Assembly: GCA_963169045.1 (NCBI GenBank)
Contig: CAUJDF010000048.1
Coordinates: 37,426-101,425 of the forward strand
Source: Myxococcota bacterium
Lineage (GTDB): Bacteria; Myxococcota_A; Bradymonadia; UBA7976; UBA1532
Length of the DNA: 64,000 nucleotides
Direction: 5' to 3'
Part shown: piece by piece, positions 32,389 through 40,145 of the stretch
Position numbering within the stretch: position 1 is the first letter of the stretch
Layout: each line of letters opens with the position of its first letter
The notes under the pieces: model-generated
Told to the model about the DNA's origin: nothing
The model's database searches: none
The model's input: the letters and a program-made list of their open reading frames with translations, nothing else
Translations under genes and position numbers: made by a program

Positions 32389-33303
32389 GTGTCACGTTCG
32401 CCCGTCGCCATTGCCCGCGTCGTCGCCGCGCTCCTCGCCGTCGCGCTGGCCGGGTGCCTCACCCGCTTCCCCGGGTTCGACGGCGAGCCCGACGCCGCGG
32501 CGCCCGACGCGGTGCCGCCGCCGGCCGACGCCGCCGCCGCGGACGCCGCGCACGGCGACGCGGCGACGCCGGACGCCGCGCCCGATCCCGACGCCGCGCC
32601 CGATCCCGACGCCGCCCCGCCCGACATGGGACCCCCACCGCCGCCGCGACGCCCGTGGTGCAGCGAGTCGATCGACGTCGGCATCGACGGCCGCGTCGAC
32701 ACCCGCTACGTCCGCCACTTCGACCCGTCCGGCCGCGTCGTCCGCCAGGACTTCGACGAGAACGGCGACGGCGTCGTCGAGCGCCTGGCGACCTTCACCT
32801 ACGGGCCGGACGGCCGTCTCGACAATCTGGCGATCACCCCCGTCGGCCAGCCGGCGGTCGTCCACCTGCGGGTCTCCTACACCTGGGACGACCTCGGCCG
32901 GCAGCGCACGGTGGACTGGGACAACGGCGGCGACGGCCTGCCCGAGAGCCGCTGGCACTTCGACTACCCCGCCGAGGGCCGCTACGTGCGCACCGTCGAC
33001 TCGCCGGTCGGCGGCCTGGCCGAACAGCGCTGGCGCTTCGACCTGCAGCGAGGCCCACCAGCGGTCTGGGTGGCCCGCATCGACCACTTCGACGAGCAGA
33101 TCGTCGAGCGCCAGCTCCAGTACTTCGACGGCATCGGCGCGCTCACCGCGCTCGAGATCTTCCGCCCGCAGCAGACGCTCGCGGCGCGCACGCGCTATGA
33201 GAACGACGCCGGCGGCAACGTGCTGCGCGCGATCGTCGACGACCCGATCGGCGGCGCGAACGAGCGCGTGCACGTCTACGACTACGGGTGCTGGGCGCGC
33301 TGA
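32389..33303 (+). CDS. Lipoprotein with YD-repeat-like domain
   Basis: A 304-residue lipoprotein. The GTG start gives a signal ending LAVALAGC. A long linker of Pro-Asp-Ala repeats (residues about 30-85) leads to a domain with RHS/YD-like strands: TRYVRHFDPSGRVVRQDFDE, LATFTYGPDGRLDNLAI, VSYTWDDLGRQRTVDWDNGG and YFDGIGALTALEIFR. The DENGDGVVE segment resembles a Ca-binding loop. It lies 7 bases after the kinase gene. Surface exposure is inferred from the linker; no toxin region follows. Confidence 0.78.
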   Translation: MSRSPVAIARVVAALLAVALAGCLTRFPGFDGEPDAAAPDAVPPPADAAAADAAHGDAATPDAAPDPDAAPDPDAAPPDMGPPPPPRRPWCSESIDVGIDGRVDTRYVRHFDPSGRVVRQDFDENGDGVVERLATFTYGPDGRLDNLAITPVGQPAVVHLRVSYTWDDLGRQRTVDWDNGGDGLPESRWHFDYPAEGRYVRTVDSPVGGLAEQRWRFDLQRGPPAVWVARIDHFDEQIVERQLQYFDGIGALTALEIFRPQQTLAARTRYENDAGGNVLRAIVDDPIGGANERVHVYDYGCWAR

Positions 33304-33326
33304 CCCTCCACGCGTGAGCCGGAGGG
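33304..33326. terminator. Possible hairpin between convergent genes
   Basis: CCCTCC (33304-33309) pairs with GGAGGG (33321-33326) around an 11-base loop, and fills exactly the gap between the stops of two convergent genes. It has no T-run and a short stem, so it is only a weak candidate for a bidirectional terminator. Confidence 0.3.
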
Positions 33327-33887
33327 CTACCGGACGCGGTTCGCCTCGATCCAGCCCGCGAACGTCTGCAGGAAGCCCTCGAAGAAGCGGCGCGTGTCGT
33401 CCTTCACGAGGCGGCCTTCGGCGTCGAAGAACTTGTCGGCGCCGCCGAGGTACATCTCCGGCTGCTGCAACACCGGCACGTTGAGGAACACGAGCGACTG
33501 GCGCAGGTGGTGGTTCGCGCCGAAACCGCCGATCCCGCCCGGCGAGGCGCTGACGACGGCGCCGGGCTTGCCGTTCCAGGCGCTCTGCCCGTAGGGCCGC
33601 GAGGCGATGTCGATCGCGTTCTTCAGCGCGCCGGGCACGGAGCGGTTGTACTCGGGGGTCACGAAGAGCACCGCGTCGGCGGCGCGCACGCGATCGCGGA
33701 ACCCCTTCCACGATGGAGGTGGATCGGCGTCCAGGTCCTGGTCGTAGTGCGGCAGCTGGCCGATCTCGACGATCTCCATCGCGAGCGAAGGCGGCGCGAG
33801 CTCGATGAGCGCCTTCGCCACCTTGCGGTTGATCGACGCTTTGCGAAGGCTGCCGACGAAGACGGCGACGTCGCGAACGCTGGACAT
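33327..33887 (-). CDS. NAD(P)H-dependent FMN reductase
   Basis: A 186-residue flavodoxin-fold reductase of the chromate-reductase/azoreductase-like FMN_red family. FMN-binding motifs are FVGSLRKASINRKVAKAL and TPEYNRSVPGALKNAIDIAS, with a glycine-rich SPGGIGGFGANHHLRQSL loop. Length is typical. The start has AAAGGAG upstream. Members reduce quinones, chromate or flavins using NAD(P)H in the cytoplasm; the true substrate cannot be read from the sequence. It is alone on the minus strand inside the two-component locus. Confidence 0.92.
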   Translation of the reverse strand: MSSVRDVAVFVGSLRKASINRKVAKALIELAPPSLAMEIVEIGQLPHYDQDLDADPPPSWKGFRDRVRAADAVLFVTPEYNRSVPGALKNAIDIASRPYGQSAWNGKPGAVVSASPGGIGGFGANHHLRQSLVFLNVPVLQQPEMYLGGADKFFDAEGRLVKDDTRRFFEGFLQTFAGWIEANRVR

Positions 33888-34089
33888 CCGGACTCCTTTC
33901 GCGTGACGCCCGAGACGGTCAGGGTTGGATTCGGCACCGCCGCGGCCGGTCGCGTGGCACGGCGTCTGAATACCCTACCGGAGCGCGCCCACGGAGCGTC
34001 CCATGCGCGGCCTCGTCCCGCGCTCGGCCCTCCGTGGCGCGCTCGTATCCGTGAGACGGACGGCGTATCGTCCGCCCGGGAGGTGATCC

Positions 34090-34638
34090 ATGCGTCGACT
34101 CGTCACCCTGTTGTTGCTCGCGGCCGCGCCCGCCGCCGCCGCGACGCGCGCCGGCGTCACACTGCCCGACCAGGTCGAGGTGGCCGGCAAGACCCTCCAG
34201 CTCAACGGCCTCGGCGTCCGCGAAGCCACGGTGCTCGATGTGGACGTGTACGTCGCCGGTCTGTACGTCACCGAGAAGTCGGGCGATCCGGCGAAGCTGC
34301 TCGGAAGCGACCAGCCCTGGCGCCTGACGATGAAGTTCGTGCGCGACGTCGAGCGCGGGAAGATGACCGAGGCCTTCGACGAAGGCTTCGAGAAGAACGA
34401 CGCCGGTCCCGCGCTGGCGGCCCGGCTCGACAAGCTGAAGGGCATGATGACCGACGTGAAGGAGGGCGACACGATCGTCCTCACCTACGAGCCGGGCAAG
34501 GGCACGACGGTCAGCGTCGGCGGCGGCGTGAAGGGCACGGTCGAGGGCGCCGACTTCGCGAAGGCCGTGCTGACGATCTGGCTCGGCCCGCACCCGCCGA
34601 ACGGCGGCCTCAAGTCGGGGCTGCTCGGCAAGGGATGA
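34090..34638 (+). CDS. Chalcone isomerase-like periplasmic protein
   Basis: A 182-residue protein with a signal peptide (MRRLVTLLLLAAAPAAAATR) and a chalcone isomerase-like domain, seen in LNGLGVREATVLDVDVYVAG, LYVTEKSGDPAKLL and VKEGDTIVLTYEPGKGTTVS. Bacterial members are exported and have no established flavonoid activity. GGGAGGTG precedes the ATG. An inverted repeat CGGACG-N6-CGTCCG lies 16-33 bases upstream. Its stop overlaps the ATG of the response regulator gene, so the two are cotranslated. Confidence 0.88.
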   Translation: MRRLVTLLLLAAAPAAAATRAGVTLPDQVEVAGKTLQLNGLGVREATVLDVDVYVAGLYVTEKSGDPAKLLGSDQPWRLTMKFVRDVERGKMTEAFDEGFEKNDAGPALAARLDKLKGMMTDVKEGDTIVLTYEPGKGTTVSVGGGVKGTVEGADFAKAVLTIWLGPHPPNGGLKSGLLGKG

Positions 34639-35318
34639 CCGCGCGCGTCCTGGTCGTCGAGGACGACGAGAACCTGCGCGTCGCGCTGCGCGACAACCTC
34701 GAGGACGAGGGCTTCGTGGTGGAGGCGGTGGCCACGGTCGCGGCGGCGCTCGCCGCGCGCGGCCCGTTCGCGCTCGTCGTCCTCGACGTGATGCTGCCCG
34801 ACGGCGACGGCTACGGCCTGTGCGCGCGCCTGCGGGCCGCCGGCGACCGCACCCCGGTGCTGATGCTCACCGCGCGCTCGCTCGAGGACGACGTCGTGCG
34901 CGGCCTCGACGCCGGCGCCGACGACTACCTCGTCAAGCCGTTCCGCCTGCGCGAGCTGCTCGCCCGGGTGCGCGCGCTGCTGCGGCGCGGCGCGGGCGCG
35001 CCGGCGGCCGCGAAGACGTTGCGTCTCGGGGACTTCCGCATCGACCCCGACGCGCGCCGCGTGACGGACGCCGTCGGTCGCGAGGTGGTGCTGACGCGCA
35101 CGGAGCTCGAGGTGCTGCTGTTCTTCGTGCGGCACGCCAACGTGGCCCTCGAGCGGGACCGCATCCTCGACGCGGTGTGGGGCGCCGAGGTGATGGTCGA
35201 CCCGCGCACGATCGACAACTTCGTGCTGGCGCTGAAGAAGAAGCTGGGGTGGACCGAGGCGGCGCCGTTCCGCTTCCGGGCGGTCCGCGGCGTCGGCTAC
35301 CGCCTCGAGGTGGACTGA
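34635..35318 (+). CDS. OmpR/PhoB-family response regulator
   Basis: A 227-residue regulator. The receiver domain has VEDDENL, the phospho-acceptor Asp in LVVLDVMLPDGDGYGL (about residue 51), the LTARS switch and the Lys of VKPFRLREL. The C-terminal winged helix has LTRTELEVLLFFVRHAN and VDPRTIDNFVLALKKKL with the closing RFRAVRGVGYRLE. It probably receives phosphate from the kinase at 30555-32381 and may bind the 11-bp repeats at 28228. It overlaps the chalcone isomerase-like gene by 4 bases and meets the next gene convergently 7 bases later. Confidence 0.93.
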   Translation: MTARVLVVEDDENLRVALRDNLEDEGFVVEAVATVAAALAARGPFALVVLDVMLPDGDGYGLCARLRAAGDRTPVLMLTARSLEDDVVRGLDAGADDYLVKPFRLRELLARVRALLRRGAGAPAAAKTLRLGDFRIDPDARRVTDAVGREVVLTRTELEVLLFFVRHANVALERDRILDAVWGAEVMVDPRTIDNFVLALKKKLGWTEAAPFRFRAVRGVGYRLEVD

Positions 35319-35325
35319 CGCCCGG

Positions 35326-36936
35326 CTAACGACGCAGGACCAGCCGCTTCAGGTCGTCGTAGGCGGCCTGGAGCTCGGCGTTGATCAGGTCGTAGCCGGC
35401 GCGGTTCGGGTGCACGCCGTCCGAGAGCAGGGCGTTCCAGTCGCCGGCATCCTTGTAGAGGGCGTTCAGGTCGAAGACCGGCACGCGCATCTGGCGGCCG
35501 AGGTCGCGGATGGCCTGCGTCCAGACGTCGCCGAGCGGGCCGGCGCCGATGTCGAGCCGGTAGGCCTCGTAGGTGCCCGGCGGCATGGTGAGGATCAGCG
35601 GGACGGTGCCGCGGTCGAGGAACCAGTTGGCGATGCCGCGCATGTTCTCGACGTAGGCCGCGCGGGCGTTGGCCTCGCCCTGGGCGGAGCGGTCCCAGCT
35701 GCGCACGTCGCGCAGGTACACGCGCAGGTCGTTGGTGCCGAACATGATCGTCGCCAGCTCCGGCCACGCCTGCCGCTGGCCGATGGCGCTGCGGCCGCCG
35801 TCGCGGTCCATGTAGGTCATGGGGTAGCGCAGGTTGACGACGCCGCCCCAGCCGCCGGAGCCGCGCAGGCCCCAGCCCGACGTCGCCCCCGTCGCCGCCG
35901 TCTGCAGCACGTCGAAGAAGATCACCGGCTGCCCGAAGAGGCGGCAGTGGGACGCGCCGGCGTACGACATGTCCGGACGCGCCGGGTTGCTGGTGAGCGG
36001 GTTCATGAACAGGTAGCTCTCGGAGATGCTGTCGCCGACGATCTGGAACTCGCAGGGGTGCGTGTCGATCAGCTCGGCGCGCGCCACCAGGTTGTCGAGC
36101 GTCGCCTGGTCCATGAGCAGGTACGGCGAGATGTCCGCGATGTCGCCCGGAGGCGGGGGCGGCGGCGGCGGCGGAGGCGGCGGCGGCGGCGGCGGCGGCG
36201 GCGGAGGCGGCGGCGGCGGCGGCGGCGGCGGCGGGGGCGCGCCCGCGCCGCGGTAGACGATGACGACCCGCGGCCGCTGGTCGACGTTGGCCGCCTCGGA
36301 GGAGGACAGGATGACGTCGTTGACCCACGAGGCGGAGCCGCGCAGCAGCAGGCCGTCGTTCGGGAAGGTGCCCGCGACCCAACCGCGGACGACGTTGGTG
36401 ACGTCGAGCGACGCGTAGCGACCCGCGGCGATCGGCCCCTGGGCCACCTGCTCGGCCCGCGTGCCGCCGGCGGTGCGCCAGTGGGTGCCGTTGCCGCGGC
36501 TGATCCAGGTCACGCCGTTGGCCGCGCAACCGTACTGCGTGGTGCAGGTGCCCTCGACCCACGACTCGCCGACGCGGTGCGCGCGCAGGTCGGGCTGGTA
36601 CGCCGCCTCGATGGTGCGCACGTACAGCTCGAGGCGGGCGCTGACGACGTCGGCCCCCGCCGGCAGGGCGCCGAGGGCGAAGCGGACCAGCGTGTAGCGC
36701 ACATCGTCGTCGTAGACGCGCAGGTCCGAGGAGCCGCCGAAGTTGCCCGTCGTCTCCGGGAACCAGGTCCAGGTGATGCCGCTGATGGTGGCATCGTCGA
36801 AGCCCTGGTAACCGGCGAGCCCCTGCCGGAGGGTCATGCGCGTCGTGCCGTCGGGCAGCGCCTCGACGGTCTGCGCGCCCGCGGGGAGCGCGGAGAGACA
36901 CACGGCCGTGACCAGCCAGTGTCGGAGTGTTGCCAT
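35326..36936 (-). CDS. Secreted SGNH/GDSL hydrolase with polyproline linker
   Basis: A 536-residue exported protein. A signal peptide (MATLRHWLVTAVCLSALPAGAQ) is followed by a beta-sandwich of the DNRLRE kind (DVVSARLELYVRTIEA, APIAAGRYASLDVTNVVRGW). A run of about 30 prolines at residues 233-262 follows. The C-terminal SGNH hydrolase has GDSISES (block I), MFGTNDLR (block III) and DGVHPNRAGY (block V with catalytic Asp/His). Such enzymes remove acyl or acetyl groups from lipids or polysaccharides, with the N-terminal domain probably binding carbohydrate. The start at MATLRHW is chosen for its signal peptide. Three repeats lie upstream. Confidence 0.87.
   Translation of the reverse strand: MATLRHWLVTAVCLSALPAGAQTVEALPDGTTRMTLRQGLAGYQGFDDATISGITWTWFPETTGNFGGSSDLRVYDDDVRYTLVRFALGALPAGADVVSARLELYVRTIEAAYQPDLRAHRVGESWVEGTCTTQYGCAANGVTWISRGNGTHWRTAGGTRAEQVAQGPIAAGRYASLDVTNVVRGWVAGTFPNDGLLLRGSASWVNDVILSSSEAANVDQRPRVVIVYRGAGAPPPPPPPPPPPPPPPPPPPPPPPPPPPPPPGDIADISPYLLMDQATLDNLVARAELIDTHPCEFQIVGDSISESYLFMNPLTSNPARPDMSYAGASHCRLFGQPVIFFDVLQTAATGATSGWGLRGSGGWGGVVNLRYPMTYMDRDGGRSAIGQRQAWPELATIMFGTNDLRVYLRDVRSWDRSAQGEANARAAYVENMRGIANWFLDRGTVPLILTMPPGTYEAYRLDIGAGPLGDVWTQAIRDLGRQMRVPVFDLNALYKDAGDWNALLSDGVHPNRAGYDLINAELQAAYDDLKRLVLRR
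36148..36239. repeat. GGC/GGA microsatellite encoding polyproline
   Basis: About 92 bases of nearly pure GGC with occasional GGA or GGG triplets lie inside the SGNH hydrolase gene. On the coding strand they read as consecutive proline codons (mostly GCC-type CCG/CCC/CCT phases), giving the linker between the two domains. Length changes by slippage would stay in frame only in triplet steps. Confidence 0.85.
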
Positions 36937-37069
36937 GATGCTCTGCCTCCGTCCGCCGGCCGAGCGGCCGTGGCGGTTGCGACGTCGATGCGCCGGCACC
37001 CGCTGCGTCGCCCGACGCCGGCCGGCGGACATTCGACGTATGGGAGCGCTCCCGCGTCGCGCGGGGCGT

Positions 37070-37170
37070 GTCACGCATCGCCTGACGCGCTCCGCGCGTT
37101 TCGGCCCCGCGTCACGCATCGCCTGACGTCGATCCCGACATCGGCTCCGCGCGTCACGCATCGCCTGACG
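37070..37170. repeat. Three identical 18-bp repeats spaced 41-42 bp
   Basis: GTCACGCATCGCCTGACG occurs exactly at 37070-37087, 37111-37128 and 37153-37170. The sequence is partly palindromic (GTCA-N-GC-N3-GC-N-TGAC). The two intervening stretches are 23 and 24 bases and share CTCCGCGC. The array lies 134-234 bases upstream of the SGNH hydrolase start and just past the recQ stop, in a non-coding gap (36937-37195). It could be a set of operator sites, though the four-turn spacing and identity also fit a small repeat family. Confidence 0.55.
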
Positions 37171-37195
37171 TGGGCTGCGACCGGCGGCGACCCGG

Positions 37196-39298
37196 TCAGC
37201 CGATCTGTTCGGCGATGACCGCGAGCAGCTTCGGGCCGAAGGCCTCCCACCGCGTGGGGCCGAGGCCGGGCGTGCGCAGGAAGGCCGCCTTGTCGCGCGG
37301 CGGCTCGGCGGCGAGCGCGTGCAGCGTGCGGTCGGGAAAGATCATGTAGGCGGCGACGTCGCGGACCTCGGCCTCCTCGCGGCGGAAGCGGCGCAGGGCG
37401 TCGACGAGGTCGGGATCGGTGTACACCGGCAGCCCGCCCTCGCGGAGGGCGCGCGTGCGGGCCGCCACCGGCGTGCCGGGCTGCAGGTGCGCGGGCAGAC
37501 GGAACGTGAGCGGCGCGGTCGCCTGCATGACCGCCCAGCCGCTCTCGGCGAGCGAGATCGTCGGATAGTCGGCGCCTTCGAGGTGGCACAGGCCGTGGTC
37601 GACGAGCAGGCGCAGCAGCTCGGCGCAGGCCTCGACGCCGAGCTTGTCGAGCAGGCCGTACGTGCTGAGGGACGCAAGCGAGGTGCCGACGACGTCCTTC
37701 GCCTTCGAGCCGGCGAGCATGCCCGCGACCTTGCGCAGGCCGAACCCGCCACGGGCCCGCGCCACGCCGGCGAGCGCCTTGCGGACGAGCTCGGTCTCGG
37801 CGGGCGACGGCGACTCGAACGCCACGCCGGCGGCGACGCCGGTGGCGACGGCGCCGTGGCAGCGGTCGCAGCCGGGACACGGCCCGGAGAACGGCTCGCC
37901 GAAGTAGTCGAGCACGTAGGCGTGGCGGCAGCCGGGGTGGTGCACGAAGCGCTTCATCTGCTTGAGGCGCTCGTACTCGGCCTGGCGGTGGCGCCCGAGC
38001 TCGTCGAACGGCAGGCCGAGCTCGTTCGGGTCGGCGGGCGCGCCCGGCACCGCCGCCACGAGCCCGCCCGCCTCGCCGCGCACCGCGTCGACCCGCGACA
38101 GCACGCGCAGCGCCGCCTCGACGGCCGGCTCGCCGTCGGCCTCGGCGACGAGCGTCGCCAGCTCCGCGAGCCGCAGCGGGCGGTCCGCCGCCCGCAGCGC
38201 CCGCCAGACGGCGGTGACGAGCGACGGCTGCGGGTGGCTCTGCTCGATCAGGAACTCGTGCACGCGCGAGTCGCTGGGGTTGTAGAGCAGGAGGCAGTGG
38301 GCGGGCTGGCGGTCGCGCCCGGCGCGGCCCACCTGCTGGTAGTAGCCCTCGACGGTGCGCGGCAGGTCGACGTGGACCACCGCGCGCACGTCGGCGCGGT
38401 CGACGCCCATGCCGAACGCGTTGGTGGCCACGGCGATGCGCGCCGCGCCCGACATGAACGCCTCCTGCGCGCGGACGCGGGCCGCGTCGTCCATGCCGGC
38501 GTGGTACTGGACGACGTCGCGGGCGCCGAGCACCTGGATCAGGCCGCGCGCGAACAGCTCGACCCGCTTGCGCGTGCTGGCGTAGACGACGACCGCGCCC
38601 TCCGCCCCCCGGCCCTCGCGCAGGAACGCCACGAGCCGCTGCGCCCGGTCGCGGTCGCCGCCGCAGTGCTTCACCTCGAGGAACAGGTTCGTGCGCAAGA
38701 AGCCGGCGACGTGCACCCGCGGGTCGTCGAGGTGCAGGAAACGCTGGATGTCCTCGCGGACGTCGGGCGTCGCCGTCGCGGTGCAGGCGAGGATGCGCTG
38801 CGGCCGGATCTCTTCGATGGCGCCGCCGAGGCGCAGGTAGTCGGGCCGGAAGTCGTGGCCCCAGCCGGAGATGCAGTGCGCCTCGTCGACGGCGAAGAGC
38901 GCGATGGGCACGCGCTGCAGCGCCCGCAGGAACGAGCCGTGCCGGAACCGCTCGGGCGCGACGTAGACGAGGCGCGTCGCGCCGCTCGCCAGCCGGTCGA
39001 AGGCGGCGCGCTGCTGCCCCGCGTCGAGGCTGCTGTTGATGAACTCGGCGGCGATGCCGCGCGCGCGCAGCGCGTCGACCTGGTCCTTCATCAGCGCGAT
39101 CAGCGGCGACACGACCACGGTCACGCCGTCGAGCAGGAGCGCCGGCAGCTGGTAACACAGGCTCTTGCCGGCGCCGGTGGGCATGATCGCCACCGTCGGC
39201 CGCCCGGCGACGACGTCCTCGATCACGTCGCGCTGGCCGGCGTGGAAGTCGTCGAAGCCGAAGTGGGCGCGCAGCGCCTCGCGAATGGGGTCGTGCAT
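37196..39298 (-). CDS. recQ: RecQ DNA helicase
   Basis: A 700-residue RecQ. Helicase motifs are FHAGQRDVIEDVVAGRP (motif 0), MPTGAGKSLCYQLPALL (I), DEAHCISGWGHDFRPDY (II), ACTATAT (III), and GMGVDRADVRAVVHVDLPRT with YYQQVGRAGRD (V/VI). A zinc-binding region follows with HPGCRHAYVLDYFGE and CPGCDRC, then a winged helix. A C-terminal HRDC-like domain includes FRREEAEVRDVAAYMIFPDR and FLRTPGLGPTRWEAFGPKLL. RecQ unwinds DNA in recombinational repair. The ATG at 39298 (MHDPIREALRAHFGF) is the usual RecQ beginning. Confidence 0.96.
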   Translation of the reverse strand: MHDPIREALRAHFGFDDFHAGQRDVIEDVVAGRPTVAIMPTGAGKSLCYQLPALLLDGVTVVVSPLIALMKDQVDALRARGIAAEFINSSLDAGQQRAAFDRLASGATRLVYVAPERFRHGSFLRALQRVPIALFAVDEAHCISGWGHDFRPDYLRLGGAIEEIRPQRILACTATATPDVREDIQRFLHLDDPRVHVAGFLRTNLFLEVKHCGGDRDRAQRLVAFLREGRGAEGAVVVYASTRKRVELFARGLIQVLGARDVVQYHAGMDDAARVRAQEAFMSGAARIAVATNAFGMGVDRADVRAVVHVDLPRTVEGYYQQVGRAGRDRQPAHCLLLYNPSDSRVHEFLIEQSHPQPSLVTAVWRALRAADRPLRLAELATLVAEADGEPAVEAALRVLSRVDAVRGEAGGLVAAVPGAPADPNELGLPFDELGRHRQAEYERLKQMKRFVHHPGCRHAYVLDYFGEPFSGPCPGCDRCHGAVATGVAAGVAFESPSPAETELVRKALAGVARARGGFGLRKVAGMLAGSKAKDVVGTSLASLSTYGLLDKLGVEACAELLRLLVDHGLCHLEGADYPTISLAESGWAVMQATAPLTFRLPAHLQPGTPVAARTRALREGGLPVYTDPDLVDALRRFRREEAEVRDVAAYMIFPDRTLHALAAEPPRDKAAFLRTPGLGPTRWEAFGPKLLAVIAEQIG

Positions 39299-39375
39299 GG
39301 GTGTCGGAGGTCTATTCGGACGATTTCCGCGGGCGTCAACCGGTTTCGGGCGACGGCGATGCCGATTTCGGGGGA

Positions 39376-40071
39376 TCAGCGTTGCTTGGGGGCGCGGCGC
39401 GGGTCCTCCATGCCACAGCGGGGGGCGACGCCGGGGCAGGCGGCGACGCGGCCCCAGAGCGCGAGCGCCTCGGGCTTCTCGGCGGGCTTCACGCGCCCGG
39501 TGATCGTCACCGGCTGGCCGGCGAGCGCCTTCCAGGCCTCGACGTCCCCCGGCGAGATGGCGAGCACCGCGACGCGGTGGCCGTCGGCGAGCTCGAGCAC
39601 CGCCGTCGAGGGGTCGTAGCGCTCCTTGCCGGGGGTGACCTCGGCGAGCCGCCCGACGGCGCGGACCCACAGCTTCGCGCGCTTCGCGAGCGAAGGCAGG
39701 TCGGCCGCCTCGGGCGGCGCCGGCATCAGGTCGTACGGCCCGGGGTGGGGCGCCTCGCCCGGCGCGAGATCGATCTTCTCGACGTCGACGTGGGTGCCGC
39801 CCACCGCCTGCACGTGCGGCGACGGCCAGTACGGGCGCCCGGTCACCACCACCAGGCGGTCGATGAAACGGTACTCGTCGGGGATGGGCCGGTACGCGCG
39901 CAGCCACGCCTCGCCGTCGTCCCGCAGCAGCATGACCGCCTGCAGGTCCTTGCCGCCCCGCAGCGGGTCCACCACGTAGCGCGCGGTGAACGTCTCGCGG
40001 TCGCCGTAGCGGGGCGCGAAGTCGCCGGGGGGCGCGGCGAGGATGAACGTGGCGAGCAGCAGCGCGTACAT
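39376..40071 (-). CDS. Hypothetical secreted protein
   Basis: A 231-residue protein with a short signal (MYALLLATFILAAPPG). It appears to hold two beta-rich halves: an N-terminal one (FTARYVVDPLRGGKDLQAVM, FIDRLVVVTGRPYWP) and a C-terminal OB-like one (LWVRAVGRLAEVTPG, VAVLAISPGDVEAWKALAGQ, VTITGRVKP). No family is recognised. It is divergent from phoD and shares a 74-base intergenic region with it. Confidence 0.7.
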   Translation of the reverse strand: MYALLLATFILAAPPGDFAPRYGDRETFTARYVVDPLRGGKDLQAVMLLRDDGEAWLRAYRPIPDEYRFIDRLVVVTGRPYWPSPHVQAVGGTHVDVEKIDLAPGEAPHPGPYDLMPAPPEAADLPSLAKRAKLWVRAVGRLAEVTPGKERYDPSTAVLELADGHRVAVLAISPGDVEAWKALAGQPVTITGRVKPAEKPEALALWGRVAACPGVAPRCGMEDPRRAPKQR

Positions 40072-40099
40072 GGAAACCCTCTCGGCGGACGTGGGCGCC

Positions 40100-40109
40100 A
40101 GTGTACACT
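40100..40109. promoter_or_regulatory. Palindromic AGTGTACACT in a divergent promoter region
   Basis: AGTGTACACT is a perfect 10-bp palindrome between the divergent starts at 40071 (minus) and 40146 (plus). Its TACACT half could serve as a -10 element in either direction, giving short leaders for both genes. It is also a possible operator. No clear -35 elements could be picked out. Confidence 0.3.
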
Positions 40110-40145
40110 CCGCGGCCGTCGGGGACAGACGGAGGGAGCGGCGGC

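Noticed and set aside
37070..37170. Possible CRISPR array
   Set aside because: Only three copies of an 18-bp repeat, spacers of 23-24 bases that share sequence, and no cas genes in the window.
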